The translations under genes were made by a program, and so were the position numbers. The notes under the pieces are model-generated. The model worked only from the letters and a program-made list of their open reading frames with translations, made no database searches and had not been told where the DNA came from. From Krasilnikoviella flava (GTDB lineage Bacteria > Actinomycetota > Actinomycetes > Actinomycetales > Cellulomonadaceae), in the NCBI RefSeq assembly GCF_900167525.1, contig NZ_FUZQ01000001.1, forward strand, positions 868,001-932,000: a DNA stretch of 64,000 nt, given 5' to 3'. Of the stretch, positions 26,927 through 35,584 are shown one piece after another (the stretch's first letter is position 1; each line of letters starts with the position of its first letter).

Positions 26927-27029
26927 CGCCGAGGTAGTTCGAATCGCGCCGAGGTAGTTCATGACATCGCGTCACGAACTACCTCGGCGCAGATCGAACT
27001 ACCTCGGCGCGGGGGGAACTACCTCGGCG
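26927..27029. repeat. 20-bp phased array B: 2 forward + 3 inverted units
   Basis: Forward cores GAGGTAGTTC at 26931 and 26951, inverted cores GAACTACCTC at 26976, 26996 and 27016; the period within each arm is exactly 20 bp. The arms converge on 15 bp and form a hairpin. The last inverted unit supplies the TAG stop of the exo-lyase gene. Located between that gene and uraA. Confidence 0.92.
26946..26990. terminator. Long hairpin formed by array B
   Basis: Arms 26946-26965 and 26971-26990 pair over 20 bp (one A-C mismatch) around a 5-nt ATCGC loop. It lies just after the exo-lyase stop codon and could end that seven-gene transcript; no T-tract is present. Confidence 0.55.
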
Positions 27030-29757
27030 GGAGACGGTGCCCCACGAGCGCGAGGTTCTGGATCGTGGCGAGGCTGCACTGGGCGGCGTCGTTGGTCGAG
27101 AGCGTGCGGGCCTCGTCGATCGGCACCAGCGTCTCCGGCGGCAGCACCGGCACGGGGTGGAAGGCCTCCTCCCCCATGAACTCGCCGCCCCGGAAGTAGG
27201 CGCGCCACGCGACGTCAGCCAGGCCGTCGTCGCCGAGCCGCCGGGCCGCGTACGCGGCGAGGCGGGAGTGCGCCTGCTCGAGGTTCGTGCCCGACGGCGC
27301 GACGCCGAGCTCGGCCTCCTGCTCGGCGGGCGTGGCGAGGTACAGGCGGCAGTACTGCGACCAGGCGTCGGCGAACCCTGGGGCGTCGACCAGGCCTGCA
27401 TCGACCAGGGACACGAGCTCCGAGCAGATCTCCACCAGCCCGAAGACGGCGGACAGGTGCGAGACGGTCACCCGGTCGCGGTCGGTGGCGAACCGGCCGG
27501 TGTCCAGGTCGTAGAGCGCCTCGCCGGTGAAGAAGCCGTGCCGCAGCGCGCCGATGTCCGTCATCGTGCCGACCAGGCGGTCGCGCGAGCGCTCGTTCCC
27601 GGTGGTCTCCCAGTCCGCGAGCCAGGTGGCGGCCAGGGCGCTCCAGTCGGTGCCGAGCCCGACGGCGAGGGCGTCGCGGCGCGGCTCGTAGGTGGCGGCG
27701 TCGGGCCGCACCTTGCGCGTCGGGTCGAGCCCGAGGAAGTTCCGGTCGGAGTCGCGCAGCTCGAGCATGAGGTCGCGCGTGTGCTCGTCGCCGGTGAGGA
27801 AGTAGTGCGGCCGCCGGTACGCGGGCGTCGAGATGCGCACCTGCTTGGCGCTGCACCCCCAGTGCTGCACGTTGTGCCGGCTGCCCAGCCCCTGCCAGGG
27901 GCCGGCGTGATAGACGTCGACGTCGCCCGTGTGCCGCGTCATCCGCTCGGCGAGACGGAAGACGTCGGCCCGTCCGGTGCGCAGGAACGACGTCCACAGC
28001 CACAGGTCCGGCGACAGCTCGGAGTTGTCCCAGGCGTAGCCGCCCACGTCGTAGCGCCACACGTGCCGGTCGGGGTCGTAGGCGTGCATGACGTCGCCGA
28101 AGTTCCAGAAGCCGTACCAGGACCGCTGGTCGACCTGGCCCACGTAGAAGTCGAGCATCGTGGCGAGGCGGTCCTCGAGCGCGGCCCGCTCGGGGGTGCC
28201 GCGGTCCACGAGGTCCCAGTCGCCGAGCACCCGCGCGTCGTGCAGCGCCTCCGGGGTGGGCACGAGCTGGGGCCGGACGGCGGTGCCCGCGGCGAGGCGG
28301 GCCAGCGCGGGGGCGTCGGGCGTCGCCGCGAACGCGGTCACGGTGAGCTCGTGCGTGCGGCCGATGCCGTGCGCGTCCCCGAAGCCCGGCTCGTAGTCCT
28401 CGTAGGTGATCTCGAGGGCGTCGAGCTGGTCGTCGTACGTGTCCTGTCCCAGGCCGTCGTGGTAGAAGCGCAGGTCCATCGGCGCGGCCTCCGGCGACCA
28501 GAGCCACATCGTGAGGGAGCCGACGTCCGACGACGCGCGCTCGACGTCGATCCCCGTGGGGTGCGACTGCCAGAACCCGGTGAGCCCCACGGCGAGCCCG
28601 CCGCCCGTGTCGCCCAGGTAGCCCAGGCCGTCGGACCTGGTCCCCTGCGCGACGTCGATCCACGGCCGGTCGGGCGCGGTGCGCTTGTGCACGGTGAAGC
28701 CGTGGGCGGTCGGCTGGCGCAGCGACCAGGCCTCCCAGGTCGGCACCCACCGCAGCCGGCCCGACACGCTCGCGTCCCACCGGTCGAGCGAGGGCGTCGG
28801 CCGGCCCTCGACCTGCGCGGCCCGCACCTCGGCGCCCGGGTCGCGACGCAGCCCGGTGACGCCCTGCACCGCCTCGCGCACCAGCCCGCCGTCCGCCCCG
28901 GCCAGGCGCACGTGCCGGTCGAAGGGGGCGGCGCGCAGCGGGACGTCGAAGCGCAGGCCGAGCGACGACAGGAAGTCCCGCTCGGGGTCGCCGTCCCACA
29001 CGAAGGAGTGCACCAGCCGGAACGTGGGCGCCCCGGCGGCGAGCACCAGGCGCAGCGTGAACGGCAGCCAGCCCGTGGCGCCGTCCTCGTAGGCCCGGTC
29101 GACGTCGCGGTGCAGGCCCGATACCCGGACCACCGCCCGCACCGGGCCCGCCTGCTCGACGACGACGTCGCGCACCACGCCCACCGACTCGCGGCGCGAC
29201 CGGTGATCGGGCTCCGGGCGGTCCTGCCGGCTGGACATCAGCCGGCCGGAGCGCGCCACCTCGACGTCGCCCACCCGGACGGACCTCACGACGTCCGGCC
29301 CGGACCGGCCCACCACGACGACGCACGCCCCGGTGTCCACGACCACCTCGTCGTCCCGCTCGACGACTGTCACGACCCCGTCGTTCGAGCCTGTCGAGAC
29401 CACGTCCTTGGTTTCGACGAGCTCAACCGACGGAGCGGCGACCACGCGGTACGACGCGCTGGGCGGCGTCGCCGCGCCCAGCGCGACGCCGGACCACTTC
29501 ACGCTGCCGTCGGGCCAGGTCGCCAGCGGCCAGGTCTGTGCCGGGACGGCGCGGCCCCAGGCGTCGACGACGGCGAGCGACGCGGCGTCACGCACCGCCC
29601 CCGGGCGGAACGGGACGCCGCAGGTGACGCCGCCGACCGTGAGGTCGGGAGCGACGTCGTCGAGCCAGCGCAGCGGGACGTCGACGGCGGCGGGTGCGGG
29701 TTGGGCGGGCGTGGTCTCGACAAGCTCGACCGGCGAGACCGGCGTGGTGTGCGTCAT
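27019..29757 (-). CDS. Exo-rhamnogalacturonan lyase-family protein
   Basis: 912 residues, resembling the exo-rhamnogalacturonan lyase (PL26-like) family: an N-terminal beta-rich part (VDVPLRWLDDVAPDLTVGGVTCGVPF) and an alpha/alpha-barrel in the C-terminal half (WYGFWNFGDVMHAYD, WDNSELSPDLWLW, HNVQHWGCSAKQVR). No signal peptide is visible, so it probably acts on imported oligosaccharides. Two in-frame REP-like insertions encode SPVELVETTP (residues 8-17) and SVELVETKDVVSTGS (near 112). The ATG overlaps the DUF1961 stop (ATGA). The C-terminus PPR-TAG is from a 20-bp repeat unit. Confidence 0.8.
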   Translation of the reverse strand: MTHTTPVSPVELVETTPAQPAPAAVDVPLRWLDDVAPDLTVGGVTCGVPFRPGAVRDAASLAVVDAWGRAVPAQTWPLATWPDGSVKWSGVALGAATPPSASYRVVAAPSVELVETKDVVSTGSNDGVVTVVERDDEVVVDTGACVVVVGRSGPDVVRSVRVGDVEVARSGRLMSSRQDRPEPDHRSRRESVGVVRDVVVEQAGPVRAVVRVSGLHRDVDRAYEDGATGWLPFTLRLVLAAGAPTFRLVHSFVWDGDPERDFLSSLGLRFDVPLRAAPFDRHVRLAGADGGLVREAVQGVTGLRRDPGAEVRAAQVEGRPTPSLDRWDASVSGRLRWVPTWEAWSLRQPTAHGFTVHKRTAPDRPWIDVAQGTRSDGLGYLGDTGGGLAVGLTGFWQSHPTGIDVERASSDVGSLTMWLWSPEAAPMDLRFYHDGLGQDTYDDQLDALEITYEDYEPGFGDAHGIGRTHELTVTAFAATPDAPALARLAAGTAVRPQLVPTPEALHDARVLGDWDLVDRGTPERAALEDRLATMLDFYVGQVDQRSWYGFWNFGDVMHAYDPDRHVWRYDVGGYAWDNSELSPDLWLWTSFLRTGRADVFRLAERMTRHTGDVDVYHAGPWQGLGSRHNVQHWGCSAKQVRISTPAYRRPHYFLTGDEHTRDLMLELRDSDRNFLGLDPTRKVRPDAATYEPRRDALAVGLGTDWSALAATWLADWETTGNERSRDRLVGTMTDIGALRHGFFTGEALYDLDTGRFATDRDRVTVSHLSAVFGLVEICSELVSLVDAGLVDAPGFADAWSQYCRLYLATPAEQEAELGVAPSGTNLEQAHSRLAAYAARRLGDDGLADVAWRAYFRGGEFMGEEAFHPVPVLPPETLVPIDEARTLSTNDAAQCSLATIQNLALVGHRLPPR
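29383..29427. repeat. REP-like inverted repeat inside the exo-lyase gene
   Basis: GTTCGAGCCTGTCGAGACCA (29383-29402) and TGGTTTCGACGAGCTCAAC (29409-29427) form an imperfect inverted repeat, encoding VELVET and its complement-frame tail VVSTGSN. Palindromes of the TCGACAAGCTCGA type are frequent in Micrococcales genomes (from memory). Confidence 0.75.
29713..29731. repeat. REP-like half-site near the exo-lyase N-terminus
   Basis: GGTCTCGACAAGCTCGACC, the same sequence class as at 29383-29427, encodes VELVET at codons 10-15 of the gene. Single half-site within the poorly conserved N-terminal extension. Confidence 0.7.
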
Positions 29758-30434
29758 GACAGGGGGGTCACCTCGAGGTTGCGGTAGTGGGCGACGAGCG
29801 GGGCCATCTGCCGGAACCCGATCCGGCCGGCGCCCAGCGGCGCGTCGTCGTGGAACGTGAACAGGGTGAGGTCGTCGATCGCGAAGGCGACGTCCGCGCC
29901 GCGCTTGGTGACGCGCACCCGGTAGTGGCCGTCGGCGTCGTCGGGGCCGGGCAGCGGGTCGGCGCCCTGAGCGACGAGGCGGAAGCCGGGGCTCTTGCGC
30001 AGGTTGCAGGTGCGGAAGCGCTTCTCGGTCGCCCACTTGCGGCGCAGGTAGGACACGTGGAGCGTCGACACGTCGCCCGAGTGGTACTGCGGGTAGTAGC
30101 CCGAGCGCGGCGCGAGCGACGGGTCGAACAGGTCCCGCCCGTCGGTGCCCGTCGCGGCGAGGAACAGCATCGCCAGGCCGTCGCCGGCCAGCGGCCGGAA
30201 GTCCCACGCGATCTCCACGTCCGCACCGAAGACCTCGGGGCACCAGAACGTGAAGTGCGCGTGGTCGCCGTGGCCGTCGGCCACGAGCGCGGCCTCGTCG
30301 GCCGCGCTGCGCAGCACGACGCCGTCGTCCGTGTGCTCGATGCCGACCGGGCCCTCGGCGACCCAGCCGTCGAGGGCCGCGGGCGAGGCCAGCGGGTTGC
30401 GGTAGACGGCCGTCACGGTGGGGGCCGCCGTCAC
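29754..30434 (-). CDS. DUF1961 family protein
   Basis: 226 residues with a concanavalin-like beta-sandwich sequence (HFTFWCPEVFGADVEIAWDFRPL, SGYYPQYHSGDVSTLHVSYLRRKWATEKRFRTCNLRKSPGF). DUF1961 proteins are found in pectin utilisation loci, for example YesU of Bacillus. The substrate is unknown; carbohydrate binding or hydrolysis of pectin fragments is likely. The GTG overlaps the acetylesterase stop by 4 bp (GTGA). No signal peptide. Confidence 0.82.
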   Translation of the reverse strand: MTAAPTVTAVYRNPLASPAALDGWVAEGPVGIEHTDDGVVLRSAADEAALVADGHGDHAHFTFWCPEVFGADVEIAWDFRPLAGDGLAMLFLAATGTDGRDLFDPSLAPRSGYYPQYHSGDVSTLHVSYLRRKWATEKRFRTCNLRKSPGFRLVAQGADPLPGPDDADGHYRVRVTKRGADVAFAIDDLTLFTFHDDAPLGAGRIGFRQMAPLVAHYRNLEVTPLS

Positions 30435-31132
30435 GGCTGCATCACCCACGCCCCCAGCGGCGCCTGCGCGTCGTGGACGCCGTCGAGCGACGCCAGCGCC
30501 TCCGCGACGTACCGCGCGACCGCGCGGGCGCCCGCCGTCGTGAAGTGCGTGTTGTCCTTGACGAGCGCGCCGTCCACGGGCAGCCCGGCCTCCGCGGCCG
30601 CGCCGTGGGGGAACAGCGCGGCCGACGCCGGCTCCCCGAGCCACGTGTACAGCCAGCGCGTGAAGACCGTCAGCTCGAGGACGGGCACGTCGAGCTCGTG
30701 CCCCAGCGCCCGGACCGCCGCCGGGTAGGGGCCGTGCGACCACCGCAGCCTGCCGTCGTCGAACAGGCGCCGCTCGACGCTCGTGGCCAGCACGGGACGC
30801 GCCCCGTTCGTGCGCGCCTCGCCCACGAAGCGCGCGAGCCGCTCGGTGTACCCGCCCTCGGCGGCGAGCTCGTCGGGCTCCTTCTGGTCGTTGTGCCCGA
30901 ACTGGATCACCACCGTGTCGCCGGGGCGCAGCTCGGCGAGCAGCGCGTCCCAGCGACCCTCCGCGCGGAACGACGCGGTGGTGGCGCCGCCGATCGCGTG
31001 GTTGCGCACGGCCTCCTCGGTCCAGGCTGCGAGCTCGTCGCCCCAGCCCAGGAGGGGGATCGCGGCGTGCCCCGACGTGGCGCCGGAGTCGGTGGGGGCG
31101 ACCGTCGAGTCACCCGCGAGGTGGATGGTCAT
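30431..31132 (-). CDS. Rhamnogalacturonan acetylesterase (SGNH, CE12-like)
   Basis: 233 residues. SGNH hydrolase blocks: the nucleophile Ser in MTIHLAGDSTVAP (GDS), Gly in RNHAIGGATTASF, Asn in IQFGHNDQKEP (GHND) and the catalytic Asp-x-x-His in VKDNTHFTTAGA. GHNDQK and DNTHF are typical of rhamnogalacturonan acetylesterases (RhgT/YesT). It removes acetyl groups from RG-I fragments. No signal peptide, so cytoplasmic. Starts 1 bp from the permease stop. Confidence 0.9.
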   Translation of the reverse strand: MTIHLAGDSTVAPTDSGATSGHAAIPLLGWGDELAAWTEEAVRNHAIGGATTASFRAEGRWDALLAELRPGDTVVIQFGHNDQKEPDELAAEGGYTERLARFVGEARTNGARPVLATSVERRLFDDGRLRWSHGPYPAAVRALGHELDVPVLELTVFTRWLYTWLGEPASAALFPHGAAAEAGLPVDGALVKDNTHFTTAGARAVARYVAEALASLDGVHDAQAPLGAWVMQP

Positions 31133-31133
31133 G

Positions 31134-32069
31134 TCAGCCCTTCACGCTCCCGATCAGCATGCCCTTGGCGAAGTGCTTCTGGAGGAACGGGTAGGCCAGC
31201 AGCACGGGGATGGTGGCCACGATGACCACCGCGAACTTGATGCCCTGCGCGGGCGGCGGCAGGTCGGTGCCCATGTCCTGCGCGGACATCGAGGCCGACG
31301 CGGTGACCTGGCGCAGGAACATCTGCAGCGTCCACATGTCCTGGTCGTTGAGGTAGAGCAGCGGGGACATGTAGTCGTTCCAGATGCCGACGGCGTAGAA
31401 CAGCGCGAACGTCGCCAGCACCGGCTTGGACAGCGGCACCACGACGTGGCGCAGGATCTGCAGCTCGTGCGCGCCGTCGATCTTCGCGGACTCCTCCAGC
31501 TCCTGCGGCAGCTGCTGGAAGAAGTTCTTGATGATGATCAGGCTGAACGGGTTGATCGCCATCGGCAGGATCAGCGCCCAGTACGAGTCCAGCAGGCCGA
31601 GCTGCTTGACCACGAGGAACGTGGGGATCATGCCCGCGGAGAACACCATCGTGAACACGACGACCGTCATGATCGTCCGCCGCCCGGGCAGCTCGACCTT
31701 CGACAACGGATAGGCCATCAGCGCGGTCAGGGCGAGCTGGACCAGGGTGCCGACCAGGGTGACGACGATCGTCGTGACGAACGCCCGCACGAACGCCTCG
31801 GAGGACAGGATCGACGCGTAGGAGTCGGTCGTGAACTCCCGCGGCCACAGGAAGAACGGGCGCGTGGTGATCTCGAGCTCGGTCGCGAACGACCCCGCCA
31901 GCACGTAGAGGAACGGCAGCAGCGCGAGCAGCCCGACCGCGACGAGCAGCACGACGTTCACGACATCGAACGCCCGCCCGGCGCGCGTGTTGAACCGCTG
32001 GTGCTGCGTGGACGGCTTGGAGGCGCGCCGCAGCGCGGGCGTCGGGACAACGGTCTCGGTCGTGGCCAT
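31134..32069 (-). CDS. Sugar ABC transporter permease (LplC/YtcP type)
   Basis: 311 residues, six membrane helices, CUT1 MalG-like. The EAA loop is EESAKIDGAHELQILRHVVVPLSKPVLATFALF, with FSLIIIKNFFQQLP before it. The N-terminus has a 40-residue cytoplasmic head. Its ATG overlaps the upstream permease stop by one base (TGATG). With the partner permease and binding protein it imports pectin oligosaccharides; the ATPase is not encoded here, so a shared MsiK-type ATPase is probable. Confidence 0.92.
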   Translation of the reverse strand: MATTETVVPTPALRRASKPSTQHQRFNTRAGRAFDVVNVVLLVAVGLLALLPFLYVLAGSFATELEITTRPFFLWPREFTTDSYASILSSEAFVRAFVTTIVVTLVGTLVQLALTALMAYPLSKVELPGRRTIMTVVVFTMVFSAGMIPTFLVVKQLGLLDSYWALILPMAINPFSLIIIKNFFQQLPQELEESAKIDGAHELQILRHVVVPLSKPVLATFALFYAVGIWNDYMSPLLYLNDQDMWTLQMFLRQVTASASMSAQDMGTDLPPPAQGIKFAVVIVATIPVLLAYPFLQKHFAKGMLIGSVKG

Positions 32070-33043
32070 CAGAAGATCCCCTGCTGGTTGAAGCGCTTGG
32101 CGAGCCAGTTGGTGCCGAAGATGAGCACCAGCCCGACGATCGCCTTCGACAGGCCCACCGCGGTGGAGTACGAGTACGCGCCCTGCTGGATCCCGGTGAA
32201 GTACACGTACGTGTCGAACACGTCCGCGACGGTGCGGTTCAGCGCGTTGGACATCAGGTAGATCTGCTCGAACCCGGTGTTGAGGATCTCCCCGGTCTGC
32301 AGGATCAGCATCACGATGATCGTGGGCCGGATCGCGGGCAGCGTGATGTGCCAGGTGCGCTGCCAGCGGCCCGCTCCGTCGATCACGGCGGCCTCGTACT
32401 GCTCCTGGTCCACGCTGGCCAGCGCCGCCAGGAAGATGATCGTGCCCCACCCGGTGGACTTCCAGACCGTCTGCAGCAGGATCAGGGGCCTGAACCAGTC
32501 CGGGTCGGCCAGGTAGTTCGTCTCGGTCCCGGTCAGCCCGTCCAGGAAGGACGACAGCGGACCCGTGCCGATCGCGAACAGCAGCGCGGTCAGCGACACC
32601 ACCACGGTCCACGACAGGAAGTGCGGGATGTACACCAGCGTCTGCACCGTGCGCTTGAGCACCGACAGGCGGACCTCGTTGAGCAGCAGCGCCAGGACGA
32701 TCGTCAGCGGGAACGCGACGAACAGGCTCAGCGCGGCCAGGATCAGGGTGTTGCCCAGCAGGCGCGGGAAGTCCGGGTTGGAGAAGAAGTCGGCGAAGTG
32801 CTCCCAGCCCACCCACTCGCTGCCCTGGATACCCAGGAACGGCACATAGTTCTTGAACGCGATCTGTGCGCCCCACATCGGCCAGATGCGGAACAGCACG
32901 AAGTACGCGATGCCCGGCAGCAGCATCACCAGCAGCCACCGGAACCGCACCACTCGCGCCCACCTTCGGTGGGGGCGCCGGGGCGCGGGCGGGGCGGCCG
33001 GCGCGGGAGCGCCGGCCTGCTCGACGTCGACGACAGCGGTCAT
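32069..33043 (-). CDS. Sugar ABC transporter permease (LplB type)
   Basis: 324 residues, six membrane helices, with the CUT1 EAA loop QYEAAVIDGAGRWQRTWHITLPAIRPTIIVMLIL. YFVLFRIWPMWGAQIAFKNYVPF is characteristic of the LplB/YtcP group. GGAGG five bases before the ATG at 33043 decides this start over the ATG at 33055. Second membrane subunit of the RG importer. Confidence 0.93.
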   Translation of the reverse strand: MTAVVDVEQAGAPAPAAPPAPRRPHRRWARVVRFRWLLVMLLPGIAYFVLFRIWPMWGAQIAFKNYVPFLGIQGSEWVGWEHFADFFSNPDFPRLLGNTLILAALSLFVAFPLTIVLALLLNEVRLSVLKRTVQTLVYIPHFLSWTVVVSLTALLFAIGTGPLSSFLDGLTGTETNYLADPDWFRPLILLQTVWKSTGWGTIIFLAALASVDQEQYEAAVIDGAGRWQRTWHITLPAIRPTIIVMLILQTGEILNTGFEQIYLMSNALNRTVADVFDTYVYFTGIQQGAYSYSTAVGLSKAIVGLVLIFGTNWLAKRFNQQGIF

Positions 33044-33131
33044 CGCAGCCTCCATCTCGGACGGGGCGCGGGGCCGGGCCGGTGGCCCGTGCGGACAGGG
33101 CCGTCAGGACCGGCCCCACGCCGGAAGGACG

Positions 33132-34679
33132 TCAGCCGAGCTGGCCGTAGAGCTCGTTCATCTCGGCCGTCACGGCGTCGCCGCCGCTCGCTCCCCACTG
33201 CTTGATCGCGGCGTCGAGGCCCGCCTCGTCGATCTGCCCGCTGATGTACTGGATACGGGCGTCGGCGATGACCTGGTCGAGCTGCACGCCGTTGGACATG
33301 TACGTCTCGGAGACGAGAGCCGCGCCCGGGTTGAACACGGCCTTCTCCAGGTCCGTCGCCTGCAGGTCCACGCGCTCCTGCTCGAGCTCGGCGTCGTACT
33401 CCGTGTCCGGCTTGGGCTTGTACGCTTCGTAGCCGGCGACGTTGGTGCCGATCTGCGCCCACGAGCCCGAGACGAGGTCCGTGTACTCCTGCTTCGACTC
33501 GTCAAAGTCGGCGAAGCCGCCGTCGACGGTGAAGTTGTCGCCCTCGATGCCGTTGTTCTCCAGGATCTGCGCGTCCTTGGAGCTCAGCTTGTCGAGCGCG
33601 GTCAGCACCTGCTTCAGCTGGTCCTCGGTCTGCACCGACGCCTTCGGCACGGCGAGGAAGCCGCTGTAGCCCGGCGTCGGGAGGGCGAAGTCGCCGTTCG
33701 GGCCGGCGATGTTGCCCTGGAGCGCGACGTACTGGTCGTACGTCTTGGGGTCCTTGTCCTTGAACAGGCCCGCCAGCTGGGTCGCCCGCGACTGGACGTC
33801 GATGATGATGCCGCCCTTGCCGTTGAGGAACGGCTCGTTCCACTGCGTGGAGCCGTCCATCGTGGCGTAGTCCTTGTTGACGTAGCCGTTCGCGATGAGC
33901 TGCTTCTCGTAGTCGAGGGCCTGCTTCCACTCCGGCGTCGTGAACGACGGGATCAGCTGACCGCCGTCGTCCTTCCAGACGTTCCCCGCGCCGAACCACG
34001 CCTCGATGGCGTCGTAGGGGCTCCCCGTGCCGATCGACGCGCCCCAGGCGGGGATGATCATCCCGTAGGTGTCGTCCTTGCCGTTGCCGTCGGGGTCGTC
34101 CTCCGTGAACGCCTTGGCGAGCGCCATCAGCTCGTCGGTGTTCGTGGGCTCCTCGAGGCCGAGGTTCTTCAGCCAGTCCTTGCGGATCGTGAGGGAGGTG
34201 CGCACGACGTCGCGGGCGCGGTAGACGCCGTAGACGGTGCCGTTGACGCTCGACGCCTCCTGCACCTCCGGGTTCTCCGTGACGAGGTTCGGGTAGTCAC
34301 CCGAGGCCAGGTACTCCGTGAGGTCCCAGAAGCCGCCCGCCTCCGCCGTCTGCACGAAGCCCTGGCTCTTCTGCTGGATCACCATCACGTCGGGGATGTC
34401 ATCGCCGGCGAGCACCACGTTGGTGCGGTCGCCGTACTCGGCGTTCGGCACCCACTGCATGTCCAGGCCCAGGCCCGCGACCTCCTCGAGCTTGGCGCCC
34501 ACCGGGTCGTCGTCCTCCGGCGGCGTCGTCGAGAAGTACGGCGCCATGATCGACAGCGAGTCGAGCGCCTCACCGCCACCGCCGCCGTCGCCGTCGCCGG
34601 AGCCGCCGCTGCCGCAGGCCGCGAGCGCGAGGCTCCCCACCGCGAGCAGGGCCAAGGGGGCCAGCCGTCGTGTGCGCAT
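33132..34679 (-). CDS. Extracellular solute-binding lipoprotein (LplA/YtcQ type)
   Basis: 515 residues. Signal peptide MRTRRLAPLALLAVGSLALA with lipobox LAAC near residue 22 and a Gly/Ser/Asp linker after it. The mature part belongs to family 1 binding proteins of the LplA group (GLDMQWVPNAEYGDRTNVVLAGDDIPDVM, WGASIGTGSPYDAIEAWFGAGNVW). It captures pectin-derived oligosaccharides for the two permeases downstream. The 88-bp gap before the permease may allow extra expression of this subunit. Confidence 0.93.
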   Translation of the reverse strand: MRTRRLAPLALLAVGSLALAACGSGGSGDGDGGGGGEALDSLSIMAPYFSTTPPEDDDPVGAKLEEVAGLGLDMQWVPNAEYGDRTNVVLAGDDIPDVMVIQQKSQGFVQTAEAGGFWDLTEYLASGDYPNLVTENPEVQEASSVNGTVYGVYRARDVVRTSLTIRKDWLKNLGLEEPTNTDELMALAKAFTEDDPDGNGKDDTYGMIIPAWGASIGTGSPYDAIEAWFGAGNVWKDDGGQLIPSFTTPEWKQALDYEKQLIANGYVNKDYATMDGSTQWNEPFLNGKGGIIIDVQSRATQLAGLFKDKDPKTYDQYVALQGNIAGPNGDFALPTPGYSGFLAVPKASVQTEDQLKQVLTALDKLSSKDAQILENNGIEGDNFTVDGGFADFDESKQEYTDLVSGSWAQIGTNVAGYEAYKPKPDTEYDAELEQERVDLQATDLEKAVFNPGAALVSETYMSNGVQLDQVIADARIQYISGQIDEAGLDAAIKQWGASGGDAVTAEMNELYGQLG

Positions 34680-34711
34680 GGTCTTCCTTTCGTCGGAGTG
34701 CACGTCGTCGT

Positions 34712-35398
34712 TCACTCGTCGAGGGGGTCGGTGGCCGCCGGGTGGTCGCCGAGGTGGCGGTCGTTGGCGGCGTAGAAGGACAGACAGAGGGCCGTGCACA
34801 GGTACGCCCACGCGCCGATCGAGACGACGGGCAGGAGTCCGGGCACGAACGCGGTGACGACGCCGACCAACGCCGTCGTCGCCGCGAGCAGGAGGGGCGC
34901 GCCGGGGAAGCGCAGCAGGAACGCCCAGGCCAGGCGCGGGACGTCGCGCCGGCACAGGTCGTAGTGGGCGTCCATCGTCAGCGCGAGCAACAGGTGCACG
35001 AGGCCGAGGCCCGCGACGACGGCGAGCGCGACACGCAGCGCCGTCGGGGCGTCGTCGAGCGCGAGGAGGCTGATGCCCGTGAGGGCCGCCGCGCCCAGAC
35101 CGGGCGCCGCGACGAGGTTGGCGCGGCCGAACCCGGACGCCCAGGTGCGGGCGAACACCTGCACCGTGCGCTGGGCGTCGCCGCGCAGCCGGGCGCGGCT
35201 GACGGTGGTCGCCGCGGCCAGTGCGGGCGCGACGCCGAGCACCGCTCCCCCGGCGAGGGTGCCCGCGAGGATCAAGAGGTTGACCAGGCCGAGGAAGGCC
35301 AGCGTGTCGACCCACCCGAACCAGCGCTCGAGCCGGGCACCGCCGTCGGGACGTGCCGCGGCGGAGACGTCCGCCCGTGCGGTGCCCTCGTGCGCCAT
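34712..35398 (-). CDS. YesL-family (DUF624) membrane protein
   Basis: 228 residues, five hydrophobic helices (FGWVDTLAFLGLVNLLILAGTLAGG, TGISLLALDDAPTALRVALAV, LLLAATTALVGVVTAFVPGLLPV). DUF624/YesL proteins are encoded with LplABC-type transporters in pectin/glycan loci; the function is unknown, possibly transporter assembly. The start at ATG 35398 (MAHEGTARA) is preferred over a GTG at 35431 whose ribosome site is distant. First gene of the operon, 84 bp from the operator. Confidence 0.82.
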   Translation of the reverse strand: MAHEGTARADVSAAARPDGGARLERWFGWVDTLAFLGLVNLLILAGTLAGGAVLGVAPALAAATTVSRARLRGDAQRTVQVFARTWASGFGRANLVAAPGLGAAALTGISLLALDDAPTALRVALAVVAGLGLVHLLLALTMDAHYDLCRRDVPRLAWAFLLRFPGAPLLLAATTALVGVVTAFVPGLLPVVSIGAWAYLCTALCLSFYAANDRHLGDHPAATDPLDE

Positions 35399-35481
35399 GG
35401 CCAGGTCCCATCTCCGTCGATGTCCGGACACGTCGTCGGCCCGGTCAGCCTCCGGGACGACGACACCGTCGACCCGGCAGA

Positions 35482-35494
35482 GGAAAGCGTTTCC
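35482..35494. promoter_or_regulatory. LacI-family operator (GGAAA-GCG-TTTCC)
   Basis: Inverted repeat GGAAAGCGTTTCC with the central CG step typical of LacI/GalR operators, 18 bp downstream of the -10 box. A repressor bound here would block the seven-gene RG operon until an inducing sugar is present. The regulator gene is not in the window. Confidence 0.8.
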
Positions 35495-35511
35495 CTGCGT
35501 TGAATGGATTC

Positions 35512-35540
35512 ACCGTAGAGGTCAGCACTTCACCCGTCAA
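35512..35540 (-). promoter_or_regulatory. Sigma-70 promoter of the RG utilisation operon
   Basis: Minus strand: TTGACG (35535-35540), 17-bp spacer, TACGGT (35512-35517). It is the best promoter match in the window and drives transcription toward the YesL gene through the LacI operator. Confidence 0.75.
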
Positions 35541-35584
35541 CAGGCTGTCTGCAACGTTGTGGTCACGGCAGGGAGACCACCTCG

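Noticed and set aside
27037-29787. 916-codon plus-strand frame opposite the exo-lyase
   Set aside because: High-GC antisense shadow with no family features; the minus-strand protein is well supported.
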